From Acinetobacter soli (GTDB lineage: Bacteria > Pseudomonadota > Gammaproteobacteria > Pseudomonadales > Moraxellaceae), in the NCBI RefSeq assembly GCF_000760595.1, contig NZ_BBNM01000013.1, positions 31,966-95,965 on the forward strand: a stretch of 64,000 nt of DNA, given 5' to 3'. This document shows positions 50,621 to 59,531 of this stretch, one piece after another; position 1 is the stretch's first letter, and every line of letters begins with the position of its first letter. The notes under the pieces were generated by a model. The model did no database searches and had not been told where the DNA came from. It worked only from the letters and a program-made list of their open reading frames with translations. The position numbers and the translations under genes were made by a program.

Positions 50621-51136
50621 ATGCACTTAGTTCAACGTTTAGCAGCAGTTGTTTTAACTTTAGGTCTAAGTGCAGGCTTGGTCGGCTGTGGATTTCATTT
50701 GAAAGGAATGAATCCATCTGCCAGTCCGATGGCTTACACTAAAATTCAGTTGGCTTTACCAGCCAATACTGAGGAGCTAGAAAAGCAGTTGAGTGTTTAT
50801 CTCACTGCGTCTGGCGCACAAATCAGTCAGGCCAATGATGCCTATGTGCTTCGTGTACTCGATTACACCCCGCGCAGACAGCTTCTGAACGGTAAACTCA
50901 CTGAGGTGCTGCTGCGTTTGACTGTGACTTTCCAAATTGAAGATCGTCAAGGTCATGCGCTGACAGAACCAAGAACCATCACCGCAACACGTAACTATCA
51001 ATACGATGTGGCAACGGTCAACACCGACAACCAGCAAGAGATTTATCTGAACCATATCATTGTCGATGATGTGGCACAGCAAATTGCTCGTCAGATTTCA
51101 AACAATCGTTTACCTCAGGTCACTGCTCAGCCTTAA
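50621..51136 (+). CDS. lptE: LPS-assembly lipoprotein LptE
   Basis: Outer-membrane lipoprotein plugging LptD, needed to insert lipopolysaccharide or lipooligosaccharide. The 171-residue protein has a signal peptide ending in the lipobox GLVGCGFHLKG, with the family motif CGFHL immediately after the lipidated cysteine. AAGAGGAAC precedes the start. It lies between leuS and holA. Confidence 0.92.
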   Translation: MHLVQRLAAVVLTLGLSAGLVGCGFHLKGMNPSASPMAYTKIQLALPANTEELEKQLSVYLTASGAQISQANDAYVLRVLDYTPRRQLLNGKLTEVLLRLTVTFQIEDRQGHALTEPRTITATRNYQYDVATVNTDNQQEIYLNHIIVDDVAQQIARQISNNRLPQVTAQP

Positions 51137-51151
51137 GGCTGTGTGATTCAT

Positions 51152-52147
51152 ATGAAACTGGATTACTTACAAGCACTTAAGCGGGTCGACGAAGCCCGTG
51201 GTGCTTGGATTGTTCACGGTCAGGAGCCTTTGCTTGAGCAAAATCTACTTGATGCCTTTCGTAAGAGCTGGCAGGCGCAAGAGATCGAGCGGCAGCGTTA
51301 TGACATTGGCAGCGTGAGTGACTGGAAAAACGTGTTTAATGGTTTAAATAGCCTATCGCTTTTTTCGCAGCAACTGGCAATTGAAGTGCATGGCAACATC
51401 AAGCCCGATGCCAACGGTATCAAGCAACTCAAAAGTTACTTGCAGCACAATGAGCATAATCTGCTACTGGTGGTATTGCCTAAACAGGATGCCTCAAGTC
51501 TAAAGTCGTCTTTTTTTCAAACGGTTGAAGCCAATGGCGTGATTGCGCATTTGAGCGCACAGTATCCACAAGATCGTCAGCGCATTCTGGCAAAAGAAGC
51601 AGAAAAAATTGGGATACAACTGGATCAGGATGCTTGGACATGGCTGATGCAGCACCACGAGCATAATCTGCTTGCGGCTAAAAACAGTCTCATGCGCGTA
51701 AGCGATACCTTCCCCGACCATCAACTGATTCGAATTGAACAGTTGTATGCCTGCCTGCAAGATCAATCACGTTATACCACCTACGATTTAAGTGATGCCA
51801 TGTTACGTGGCAATCTGGCGCAGTCAGTCAAAATCTTTCAATATCTGATTGGTGCGGGAGAACCCCATAGTCTGATTTTGTGGACATTAAGCAAAGAAAT
51901 GCGTCTGCTGATGCAACTCTTTGAGCAACCGCAAAATGCATTGCAATTGGGAATCTGGAAAACCAAAGTATCGGATTATCAGCAGGCACTGCGTCGCTTA
52001 AATCCGCAGTGTTTTTTAAACTGGCCTGCCTTATTGTTACGTATCGACAGTGCCATTAAAGGCATGTCGGATGAAAACCCCGAGCACTTGATTTTACAGG
52101 CGCTGGCCGAATTATGTGGTACTTCGCTGTTTGCCCAGCCAGCCTGA
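51152..52147 (+). CDS. holA: DNA polymerase III subunit delta
   Basis: Clamp-loader subunit that opens the sliding clamp. The 331-residue protein shows WIVHGQEPLLEQNLLDAFR at the N-terminus, the IEVHGNIKPDANGIKQLKSYL region and the domain III motif YDLSDAMLRGNLAQSVKIFQYL. The ATG at 51152 (MKLDYLQALKRVDEARGA) fits the family. A GTG at 51143 has a better-spaced AAGG, so the start may be three residues earlier. Confidence 0.92.
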   Translation: MKLDYLQALKRVDEARGAWIVHGQEPLLEQNLLDAFRKSWQAQEIERQRYDIGSVSDWKNVFNGLNSLSLFSQQLAIEVHGNIKPDANGIKQLKSYLQHNEHNLLLVVLPKQDASSLKSSFFQTVEANGVIAHLSAQYPQDRQRILAKEAEKIGIQLDQDAWTWLMQHHEHNLLAAKNSLMRVSDTFPDHQLIRIEQLYACLQDQSRYTTYDLSDAMLRGNLAQSVKIFQYLIGAGEPHSLILWTLSKEMRLLMQLFEQPQNALQLGIWKTKVSDYQQALRRLNPQCFLNWPALLLRIDSAIKGMSDENPEHLILQALAELCGTSLFAQPA

Positions 52148-52247
52148 TGAATGTATTTGATTGAACTAAATTAATAAAAATATTCACGTTTTATTCTCAT
52201 TTCACTTCTATACTAGCGCCAGTCCTTCTTACTTTGCCTGTATCGCT

Positions 52248-53594
52248 ATGCCTAAAATAAAACCATCTAGACTTGTGATTATTGCCATTGGTATTGTGCT
52301 GATTGCCCTTTTGGCTTGGTTCTTTTTGAAACCTAAGCAACAGCAACCGCAGTACATCACCGAAACAGCAAACTACGGTAATCTTGAAAATACGGTACTG
52401 GCAACCGGTACACTGGATGCCACCAAACTGATTAGTGTCGGTGCACAGGTATCTGGTCAGGTGAAGAAGATGTACGTTCAGTTGGGCGATGAAGTGAAAC
52501 AAGGGCAACTGATTGCGCAAATCGATTCGACCACGCAGGAAAATAGTTTAAAAACCGCAGATGCCAATATTCGTAATTTAGAAGCTCAGCGTTTACAACA
52601 AGAAGCCAATCTGAATGAGGCACAGTTGGCGTATCGTCGTCAGCAGCAAATGTTTGCACAAGATGCCACGTCTAAAGCCGAACTTGAATCTGCCGAAGCC
52701 AGCTACAAAACGGCTCAAGCTCAGATTAAAGCGATTAATGCGCAGATTGAATCGGCTAAAGTGACGCGTTCGACGGCACAAACCAATATCGGTTATACCC
52801 GCATTGTGGCGCCGACCGATGGAACGGTAGTGGCCATTGTGACGGAAGAAGGTCAGACGGTAAACGCCAACCAGTCGGCTCCAACGATTGTGAAAATTGC
52901 AAAATTACAGAACATGACAATTAAAGCCCAAGTCAGCGAAGCCGATATCATGAAAGTGGAAAAAGGCCAGCAGGTGTATTTCACAACTTTAGGCGATGAC
53001 AAAAAGCGCTATGCAACACTACGTCAGATTGAACCGGCACCAGACTCAATTTCTAGTGAATCCACTTCATCTAGTAACTCATCTAGTTCAAGCAGCAGCA
53101 CCGCAATTTATTATAACGCCCTGTTTGATGTGCCCAATGAAGATGGCAAATTACGTATTGATATGACAGCTCAGGTCTATATTGTTTTAGATTCGGTCAA
53201 TCATGCCTTACTGGTCCCGTCTTCTGCCTTGTCGACACGCTCAGCAAATGGTCAGGGTCAATCGAATCGTAATAAAAATGCTGCTGCATCTTCGGCGACA
53301 GCCAGCCATAAAAAAGACAAAACTGATGCACCTAAACTCGAACGCCTGAACTTAACCGCAGAGCAAAAGCAGGCAGTCGAAGCAGGAAAAGCCACGCTCA
53401 GTGTGGTGCGTGTATTAAATGCAGATGGCACGGCGCAGCCAAAACAAGTATTGATTGGTATTAACAACCGAGTCAGTGCACAGGTCTTGGCAGGGCTTAA
53501 AGCAGGTGATCAGGTGGTGATTGCTGACAGTGCAGATACCTCAGCTGCTAACGCCAATAGTGGTAATCGTCGTCGTGGACCAATGGGATTCTAA
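52248..53594 (+). CDS. macA: Efflux periplasmic adaptor MacA
   Basis: Membrane-fusion protein linking MacB to the outer-membrane channel. The 448-residue protein has an N-terminal anchor (about residues 8-25), the lipoyl halves [29 protein letters not shown] and [13 protein letters not shown], a Gln/Ala-rich coiled-coil hairpin (residues 95-165) and beta-barrel domains. Two low-complexity insertions are unusual: a serine run at residues 268-285 and a charged Asn/Ala/Lys segment around 330-370. The 3' end is 2 nt from macB. Confidence 0.92.
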   Translation: MPKIKPSRLVIIAIGIVLIALLAWFFLKPKQQQPQYITETANYGNLENTVLATGTLDATKLISVGAQVSGQVKKMYVQLGDEVKQGQLIAQIDSTTQENSLKTADANIRNLEAQRLQQEANLNEAQLAYRRQQQMFAQDATSKAELESAEASYKTAQAQIKAINAQIESAKVTRSTAQTNIGYTRIVAPTDGTVVAIVTEEGQTVNANQSAPTIVKIAKLQNMTIKAQVSEADIMKVEKGQQVYFTTLGDDKKRYATLRQIEPAPDSISSESTSSSNSSSSSSSTAIYYNALFDVPNEDGKLRIDMTAQVYIVLDSVNHALLVPSSALSTRSANGQGQSNRNKNAAASSATASHKKDKTDAPKLERLNLTAEQKQAVEAGKATLSVVRVLNADGTAQPKQVLIGINNRVSAQVLAGLKAGDQVVIADSADTSAANANSGNRRRGPMGF

Positions 53595-53596
53595 GC

Positions 53597-55594
53597 ATGA
53601 CCAAACAAGCTTTGCTTGAAGTCAGCAATCTGGTACGAGAGTTCCCTGCTGGCGATAGCACCATACAAATTTTAAAAAATATTGATCTGACGATTTACGA
53701 AGGCGAACTGGTGGCAATTGTCGGCCAGTCCGGTTCGGGTAAATCGACCCTCATGAATATTTTAGGCTGTTTGGATCGACCGACCAGCGGCAGCTATAAA
53801 GTGAGCGGGCAAGAAACCGGAAAACTTGAACCCGATGATCTGGCCAAGCTCCGCCGTGAATATTTCGGATTTATCTTTCAGCGTTATCATTTGCTCGGAG
53901 ATTTATCTGCAGAAGGCAATGTGGAAGTTCCAGCAGTTTATGCAGGCGTTAATCCAGCCGAACGTAAACAGCGTGCAACAGCACTGTTGACCGAATTGGG
54001 ACTGGGCAGTAAAACTCAGAATCGCCCAAGTCAACTGTCGGGTGGTCAACAACAACGTGTCTCGATTGCCCGTGCGCTGATGAACGGCGGCGATGTAATT
54101 TTAGCCGATGAGCCTACCGGTGCTCTCGATTCGCATAGCGGTGTCGAGGTGATGCGGATTTTGCGTGAACTCAATGCGGCAGGTCATACCGTGATTATTG
54201 TAACGCACGATATGCAAGTGGCCAAAAATGCCACCCGAATTATTGAGATCAGTGATGGCGAGATTATTGCTGACCGCGCCAATACTCCTGAGTCCGCCGC
54301 TACACAAAAAGCTCAACCAGATCCTGATGCTGCACCCGCCCTTGCGCACAAGCAGAGTAAAAGTCAAAGTGTGTCATCTTGGCGATCATTTTTAGATCGC
54401 TTGTCTGAAGCGTTTCAGATGGCGCTGATTTCGATGAATGCACACCGCATGCGCACCTTTCTGACCATGCTCGGGATTATTATCGGTATTGCATCTGTGG
54501 TCACTGTGGTGGCGCTTGGAAACGGCTCACAGAAACAGATTCTGGAAAATATCAGCAGTCTGGGTACCAATACCATTACAGTCTTTCAAGGTCGTGGCTT
54601 TGGTGACAACTCCAAAACCGCCAACTTTAAAACGCTGGTTCCAACAGATGCCGATGCCTTGGCAACTCAACCTTATGTTACAGCAGTCTCGCCGATGGTG
54701 AGTAGCTCCAAAACCATTCGTTATCAAGAGAATGAAGCCACCGCCACCATCAATGGTGTAGGAAATGACTTTTTTGGCGTGCGTGGCTTAACGTTTAAAG
54801 ATGGGCAAAGCTTCGATGCTGTCAGCGTGCGGGATCGCTCGCAAGATGTGGTGATTGATACCAATACCCAAAAGCAGTTTTTTGCAGATGGAACCAACCC
54901 GATTGGGCAAGTGATTTTACTGGGTAGCGTACCGGCTCGAATTATCGGCATTATCGAGCCGCAGAGCAGCGCAATGGGTTCAGATGATAGCCTGAACGTC
55001 TATATGCCCTATACCACTGTGATGAGCCGTATGCTGGGTCAGTCGAATGTGCGTAGCATTATCGTTCGTATTAATGATCAGTATTCCACCAGTGCTGCTG
55101 AAAATGCCATTGTGAACTTGCTTACCTTGCGACACGGTCAACAAGATATTTTCACCATGAACAGTGACAGTATCCGTCAGACCATTGAAAAAACCACCAG
55201 CACCATGACGCTTTTGGTGTCTGCCATTGCCGTCATTTCACTGGTTGTTGGGGGAATTGGGGTTATGAATATCATGCTGGTTTCTGTGACGGAACGAACT
55301 CAAGAAATTGGGGTACGCATGGCGGTTGGTGCGCGTCAAAGCGATATTTTGCAGCAATTTTTAATTGAAGCCATTCTGGTGTGTTTAATCGGTGGTGTGC
55401 TTGGCGTATTACTGTCCTTGGGATTAGGTCAACTTATCAACAAAGTTGCCGCCGGGAATTTTGCAGTGGCGTATTCAACCACTTCGATTGTTGCGGCTTT
55501 TATTTGCTCAACCCTGATTGGTGTGGTCTTTGGTTTCTTACCCGCCAGAAATGCTGCTCAGCTCGATCCTGTTGCGGCCTTGTCTAGAGAATAA
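53597..55594 (+). CDS. macB: Macrolide/peptide export ABC transporter MacB
   Basis: A 665-residue fused ABC transporter. The N-terminal ATPase has Walker [10 protein letters not shown], signature [15 protein letters not shown] and Walker [14 protein letters not shown] linker follows, then four membrane helices and a large periplasmic domain in FtsX-type order, ending [20 protein letters not shown]. MacB-type pumps use mechanotransmission to expel macrolides, haem precursors, siderophores or enterotoxin peptides; the local substrate is unknown. Confidence 0.94.
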   Translation: MTKQALLEVSNLVREFPAGDSTIQILKNIDLTIYEGELVAIVGQSGSGKSTLMNILGCLDRPTSGSYKVSGQETGKLEPDDLAKLRREYFGFIFQRYHLLGDLSAEGNVEVPAVYAGVNPAERKQRATALLTELGLGSKTQNRPSQLSGGQQQRVSIARALMNGGDVILADEPTGALDSHSGVEVMRILRELNAAGHTVIIVTHDMQVAKNATRIIEISDGEIIADRANTPESAATQKAQPDPDAAPALAHKQSKSQSVSSWRSFLDRLSEAFQMALISMNAHRMRTFLTMLGIIIGIASVVTVVALGNGSQKQILENISSLGTNTITVFQGRGFGDNSKTANFKTLVPTDADALATQPYVTAVSPMVSSSKTIRYQENEATATINGVGNDFFGVRGLTFKDGQSFDAVSVRDRSQDVVIDTNTQKQFFADGTNPIGQVILLGSVPARIIGIIEPQSSAMGSDDSLNVYMPYTTVMSRMLGQSNVRSIIVRINDQYSTSAAENAIVNLLTLRHGQQDIFTMNSDSIRQTIEKTTSTMTLLVSAIAVISLVVGGIGVMNIMLVSVTERTQEIGVRMAVGARQSDILQQFLIEAILVCLIGGVLGVLLSLGLGQLINKVAAGNFAVAYSTTSIVAAFICSTLIGVVFGFLPARNAAQLDPVAALSRE

Positions 55595-55605
55595 GAGGAG
55601 CTCTC

Positions 55606-57000
55606 ATGCCATCATCTAAACTTACTACGCTGTGTGCCATGCTCGTTGCCTCCTCGACGTTGGTCGGTTGTACTGCAATGGTGAAAACACCCTATCATGC
55701 ACCCGCTGTACAAACACCTTCGAGCTTTCAATACGACAAGACCCAAGCCACATCAAATTATGCCAATTATGCCGACCGCTGGTGGACATTATTTGGCGAT
55801 ACACAGCTCAATCAACTGGTCGATCAGGTGATTGCCAAAAATACTGATTTGGCTGTTGCAGGTATTACACTTCGGCAGGCTCGATTAAAAGCTGGCTTGG
55901 CTGCAGATCAGCAAGGCCCACGCGTTAATTCAAGTGTTTCGACCAGTCAGAATATTGACGTAAACTCGGGTGATAGAAGTTCAAATGGCCTCTCGCTCAA
56001 TGCCGGGGTAAGTTATGAGCTGGATTTATTTGGTAAATTGGCGCGTCAGACCGAAGCAGCCAAATGGGAAGCATTGGCCACAGCGCAAGATTTACAGGCG
56101 ACTGCACAAACCCTGATTGGCACCACTACGAAGCTCTACTGGCAACTGGCTTACTTAAATGAAAGCTTAAGTACCGCACAACAAAGCTTGGCCACCTCTG
56201 AAAAACTATATAGCTTGGTGAATACCCAATACCAAGCAGGTGCTGTTTCCGGGCTGGATTTAACACAAGCCGAACAATCGGTCCAAAGTCAAAAAGCCAA
56301 CTTAAGCCAGATCCAGCAAAGCTTGGTAGAAACCCGCACAGCGTTGGCTGTACTGTTACACATTCCTGTGCAGCAGTTAAATATCCAAGAACCACAGCGC
56401 TTGCCTCAGGTCAATTTACCGCAAATTCAAGCTGGATTGCCGGCCAGCATTTTGTCACGACGTCCAGATTTACGTGCAGCTGAGTTGAGATTACGCGAAA
56501 CCTTGGCAACCAAAGATGCTACCACGGCCAGTTATTATCCATCGATCAGTCTAACGGGAAGTTTAGGTTCAAGCAGCACATCACTCACAGAGCTGATTAA
56601 AAACCCAGTGTTGGCGCTTGGTGCGAATTTGAGTTTGCCTTTTTTACAATATAATGACATGAAGAAGAATATTGCCATTAGTCAACTCGATTATGAAAAA
56701 GCCATTATTCAGTATCGTCAGACCTTGTATCAGGCTTTTGCCGATGTTGAAAATGCACTTTCTGCCCGTACCGAGTTGAATCAGCAAGTTCAATTTCAGC
56801 AACGAAATCTCGAACTGGCAGAGAAAGCAGAACGCCTGACCGATGTGCGTTATCGTAATGGCGCGATTGCGCTCAAAAATGTATTAGATCAGCAGCAAAC
56901 AACGCGAACTGCGCGCTTAAGTTTGGTCAATACCAAACAAAGCCAATACAATGCCTATGTCACGCTCATGCAGGCATTGGGTGGCTCTCCAATTCAATAA
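55606..57000 (+). CDS. Outer-membrane efflux lipoprotein (NodT/OprM family)
   Basis: TolC-type channel, 464 residues, with a lipobox (STLVGCTAM) at the N-terminus. Two outer-membrane-efflux repeats are present: DRWWTLFGDTQLNQLVDQ at the start, LAVAGITLRQARLKAGLAADQQGP, YELDLFGKLARQTEAAKWE in repeat one, and LPASILSRRPDLRAAELRLR in repeat two, followed by LTDVRYRNGAIALKNVLD. It starts 11 nt after macB, so macA, macB and this gene encode a complete tripartite pump. Confidence 0.9.
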   Translation: MPSSKLTTLCAMLVASSTLVGCTAMVKTPYHAPAVQTPSSFQYDKTQATSNYANYADRWWTLFGDTQLNQLVDQVIAKNTDLAVAGITLRQARLKAGLAADQQGPRVNSSVSTSQNIDVNSGDRSSNGLSLNAGVSYELDLFGKLARQTEAAKWEALATAQDLQATAQTLIGTTTKLYWQLAYLNESLSTAQQSLATSEKLYSLVNTQYQAGAVSGLDLTQAEQSVQSQKANLSQIQQSLVETRTALAVLLHIPVQQLNIQEPQRLPQVNLPQIQAGLPASILSRRPDLRAAELRLRETLATKDATTASYYPSISLTGSLGSSSTSLTELIKNPVLALGANLSLPFLQYNDMKKNIAISQLDYEKAIIQYRQTLYQAFADVENALSARTELNQQVQFQQRNLELAEKAERLTDVRYRNGAIALKNVLDQQQTTRTARLSLVNTKQSQYNAYVTLMQALGGSPIQ

Positions 57001-57009
57001 TAGATCTAT

Positions 57010-57030
57010 AAAAAAAGCCACTACGGTGGC
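57010..57030 (-). terminator. Rho-independent terminator
   Basis: On the minus strand GCCAC-CGTA-GTGGC is followed by seven T. It begins directly after the stop of the small minus-strand gene; on the plus strand the T-run is interrupted, so it mainly serves the minus strand but may also help end the efflux operon. Confidence 0.8.
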
Positions 57031-57248
57031 TTACTTTTCTTGATCAAAATAATTTTCTGGATAATGATCTTTTCCTTTGAGATTTTTTCGATATTTCATA
57101 ACACTCATCAGAACACGATCATCAGTTAAAAATTATTATAAAATTCCTGCTTTTTAGGAGTCCCAGAACCTGGTCTTTCTAATATTTTTTCTGATAATGA
57201 TAAAAAATCCCATGTGAATTGTGATAATCGAAGTGAGTTTAAGAACAT
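57031..57248 (-). pseudogene. Small frameshifted gene, unknown function
   Basis: Two short frames join if one T is added to the run of five T near 57127-57131. The first begins at the ATG at 57248 (MFLNSLRLSQFTWDFLSLSE and onward) and stops at 57126 after 40 codons. The second continues ...FLTDDRVLMSVMKYRKN... to HYPENYFDQEK and stops at 57031. Together they would make about 72 residues, with AGAG upstream of the start and a strong terminator right behind the stop. I do not recognise the family. It may be a decayed gene, a sequencing error or a frameshift that is tolerated or used. Confidence 0.5.
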
Positions 57249-57340
57249 ATATTTCAACTCTTTTAGCTACATGCTAAATATGAGTTTAATATAAAAATAG
57301 TTAAAATCTTTTAAACTATTTATGGCAATACTTCAAATTA

Positions 57341-58398
57341 TAATCACTTAACATAAAATCTCTGTTCAAGCACCTACACCTAACTTAAAATTTATACAAT
57401 ATGTGTAACATTATGACTTATAAAAAATGATGAAACAAAATCTTGTAATTTTTTTATTTTCAACTCTTGCTTTAAATGCCTGTGCAAAATCGACAGAATC
57501 ATCCACCAAAGCAGCTCAGCCTTCAGTCGAATTACAACAAAAAATTCAAAAACTCGTTGAGAAAACAAAAAAGAATATGATTTTTGTTGAGGGCGGAAGC
57601 TTTATGATGGGTGATTTTGGTCACGTCACACGTAAAGATAAATTACCCATCACTGGCCTTTATGCAGCCATGCCTTTACATAAAGTCACGCTCGATAGTT
57701 TTAGTTTAAATGCGTATAAAACTACATTTGATGACTTTGATATTTATACTGAGGCGACTATGCAGCCAAAAATCAGTACTCAAAAAGTATCAAAATTTTT
57801 CCGTCAAGAAAATTCTCCGGCAGGTGTGAGTTGGCAACAAGCACACGATTATTGCCAATGGTTAGGCCAACAAGTGGGGATACCAATGACACTGCCGACT
57901 GAAGCGCAATGGGAATATGCTGCCAGAAACCGTGGGCAATATGTTATCTATCCAACGGATAATGGTGAATATGAACCAGGACGAAATGTATGGAGTGATG
58001 AACAACGACAAAAAGTTAAAAAAACTGTTGGTGTGGATATGCCTATTCCTATTTTAGGAAGATTCCCACCTACTCCTTTAGGCTTTTATGATATGGCAAC
58101 CGATGGGAATGAATGGATGTCGGATTGGTTTGATCCCCAGTATTATAAGCATTCACCAGAGAAAAACCCTCAAGGCCCAGCAACAGGGACACTCAAATCG
58201 GTTCGAAGTACATATCAAGTAGGTGCAGCAAAGAGCTTACAAATTGGAGGCAGTGTGACTACAATTTATCGTAGTGGTGAAAATCCTGAACCCAAAGTTG
58301 ATGAATCAGATAAAGATTATCTGAATCCAAATGACATGACAGCGGTCAGATGCGCATCGAACTCATCAAAATCGTTTATCTCAAATAAAAGAAGTTAA
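57341..58398 (+). repeat. Tandem direct repeat, copy A
   Basis: Unit of about 1.06 kb made of an upstream segment starting TAATCACTTAACA plus a whole lipoprotein gene. Copy B follows at 58450. Identity is very high in the first third and last third of the gene and clearly lower in two internal blocks and in the upstream segment. Confidence 0.85.
57427..58398 (+). CDS. Formylglycine-generating-enzyme-like (SUMF1) lipoprotein, copy A
   Basis: A 323-residue exported lipoprotein: short signal peptide with lipobox LALNAC, a coiled stretch (residues 35-55) and a SUMF1/FGE-like domain: MIFVEGGSFMMGDFGHV, SWQQAHDYCQWLG, LPTEAQWEYAARNRGQY, GFYDMATDGNEWMSDWF and a VRCAS end. The catalytic cysteine region of true FGE (RGGS-F/W-x-C) is replaced by KSVRSTYQVGAA, so sulfatase activation is unlikely. 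It is the first of two tandem copies next to a VgrG-linked gene; FGE-like lipoproteins in such places are candidate immunity or accessory proteins. That role is inference. Only the start at 57427 is possible; an ATG 14 nt upstream runs into a stop. Confidence 0.75.
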   Translation: MMKQNLVIFLFSTLALNACAKSTESSTKAAQPSVELQQKIQKLVEKTKKNMIFVEGGSFMMGDFGHVTRKDKLPITGLYAAMPLHKVTLDSFSLNAYKTTFDDFDIYTEATMQPKISTQKVSKFFRQENSPAGVSWQQAHDYCQWLGQQVGIPMTLPTEAQWEYAARNRGQYVIYPTDNGEYEPGRNVWSDEQRQKVKKTVGVDMPIPILGRFPPTPLGFYDMATDGNEWMSDWFDPQYYKHSPEKNPQGPATGTLKSVRSTYQVGAAKSLQIGGSVTTIYRSGENPEPKVDESDKDYLNPNDMTAVRCASNSSKSFISNKRS

Positions 58399-58449
58399 AT
58401 GATATTTTATAAGCGATTAAATTTGTTCATTGATAAATACAGCTAACTC

Positions 58450-59508
58450 TAATCACTTAACACAAAGTTTCTTTTCAAGAATTCATATCTCACTTAAAAT
58501 TTATACAACATTCGTAACGTTATGACTTATAAAAAGATGATGAAACAAAATCTTGTAATTTTTTTATTTTCAACTCTTGCTTTAAGTGCCTGTGCAAAAT
58601 CGACAGAAACATCCACTAAAGCAGCTCAGCCTTCAGCCGAATTACAACAAAAAATTCAAAAGCTCGTTGAGAAAACAAAAAAGAATATGATTTTTGTTGA
58701 GGGCGGAAGCTTTATGATGGGTGATTTTGGTCACGTCACACGTAAAGATAAATTACCCATCACTGGCCTTTATGCAGCCATGCCTTTACATAAAGTCACT
58801 CTCGATAGTTTTAGTTTAAATGCGTATAAGACAACCTTTGATGACTTTGATATTTATACTGAAGCGACTGGGCAGAAAAAAATTGCAATGGAAGAAATTT
58901 CCAAAAAGTTACGCGTACCAAATGCACCCGCAGGTGTAAGCTGGCAACAAGCACACGATTATTGCCAATGGCTAGGCCAACAAGTGGGGATACCAATGAC
59001 ACTGCCGACCGAAGCGCAATGGGAATATGCTGCCAGAAACCGTGGACAATATGTCATCTATCCAACGGATAATGGTGAATATGAACCAGGACGAAATGTA
59101 TGGAGTGATGAACAAAGACGTGAATTTAGTAAATCTATACCTAATCTTCATGGAGTAAAAGTTCCAAAACTTGGTCAGTTTCCTCCGACCCCTCTAGGCT
59201 TTTACGACTTAGCAACCGATAGCTATGAATGGATGTCGGATTGGTTTGATCCTCAATATTATAAGCACTCACCAGAGAAAAATCCTCAAGGCCCAGCAAC
59301 AGGAACACTCAAATCGGTTCGAAGTACATATCAAGTGGGTGCAGCAAAGAGCTTACAAATTGGAGGTAGTGTAACCACCATTTATCGAAGTGGTGATAAC
59401 CCTGAGCCAACAATTGATGAGTCAGATAAAGAATATTTCAATCCTAATTTTTCTACAGCTGTTCGTTGTGCCTCTAACTTACCAAAACCGTTTATTCAAA
59501 CTAATTAG
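58450..59508 (+). repeat. Tandem direct repeat, copy B
   Basis: Second copy of the unit described at 57341, including the upstream segment with ACTTAAAATTTATACAA. It ends at the stop of the second lipoprotein gene. Confidence 0.85.
58537..59508 (+). CDS. Formylglycine-generating-enzyme-like (SUMF1) lipoprotein, copy B
   Basis: 323 residues from the ATG equivalent to copy A (lipobox LALSAC); a start at 58522 adding MTYKK is also open because of one extra G. The sequence is nearly identical to copy A except for two blocks: GQKKIAMEEISKKLRVPNA in place of MQPKISTQKVSKFFRQENS, and a divergent stretch after GRNVWSDEQR. The FGE core is further eroded here (ATDSYEWMSDWF instead of ATDGNEWMSDWF). 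The stop is 23 nt from the stop of the convergent 979-residue gene. The pattern suits duplicated, diversifying immunity genes, which is inference. Confidence 0.75.
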   Translation: MMKQNLVIFLFSTLALSACAKSTETSTKAAQPSAELQQKIQKLVEKTKKNMIFVEGGSFMMGDFGHVTRKDKLPITGLYAAMPLHKVTLDSFSLNAYKTTFDDFDIYTEATGQKKIAMEEISKKLRVPNAPAGVSWQQAHDYCQWLGQQVGIPMTLPTEAQWEYAARNRGQYVIYPTDNGEYEPGRNVWSDEQRREFSKSIPNLHGVKVPKLGQFPPTPLGFYDLATDSYEWMSDWFDPQYYKHSPEKNPQGPATGTLKSVRSTYQVGAAKSLQIGGSVTTIYRSGDNPEPTIDESDKEYFNPNFSTAVRCASNLPKPFIQTN

Positions 59509-59531
59509 GCATTAAATAGACATGGATAGAA

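Larger units (their letters stand above)
57001..57426. other. AT-rich spacer between the efflux operon and the T6SS-linked island
   Basis: About 425 bases that hold a minus-strand terminator, a small frameshifted minus-strand gene (57031-57248) and, from 57341, the upstream part of a direct repeat shared with 58450 onward. No intact gene above 60 codons is present. The composition is clearly more AT-rich than the efflux operon to its left. Confidence 0.7.

Noticed and set aside
57427..59508. Functional formylglycine-generating enzymes activating sulfatases
   Set aside because: The catalytic cysteine motif is absent in both copies and no sulfatase gene is nearby.
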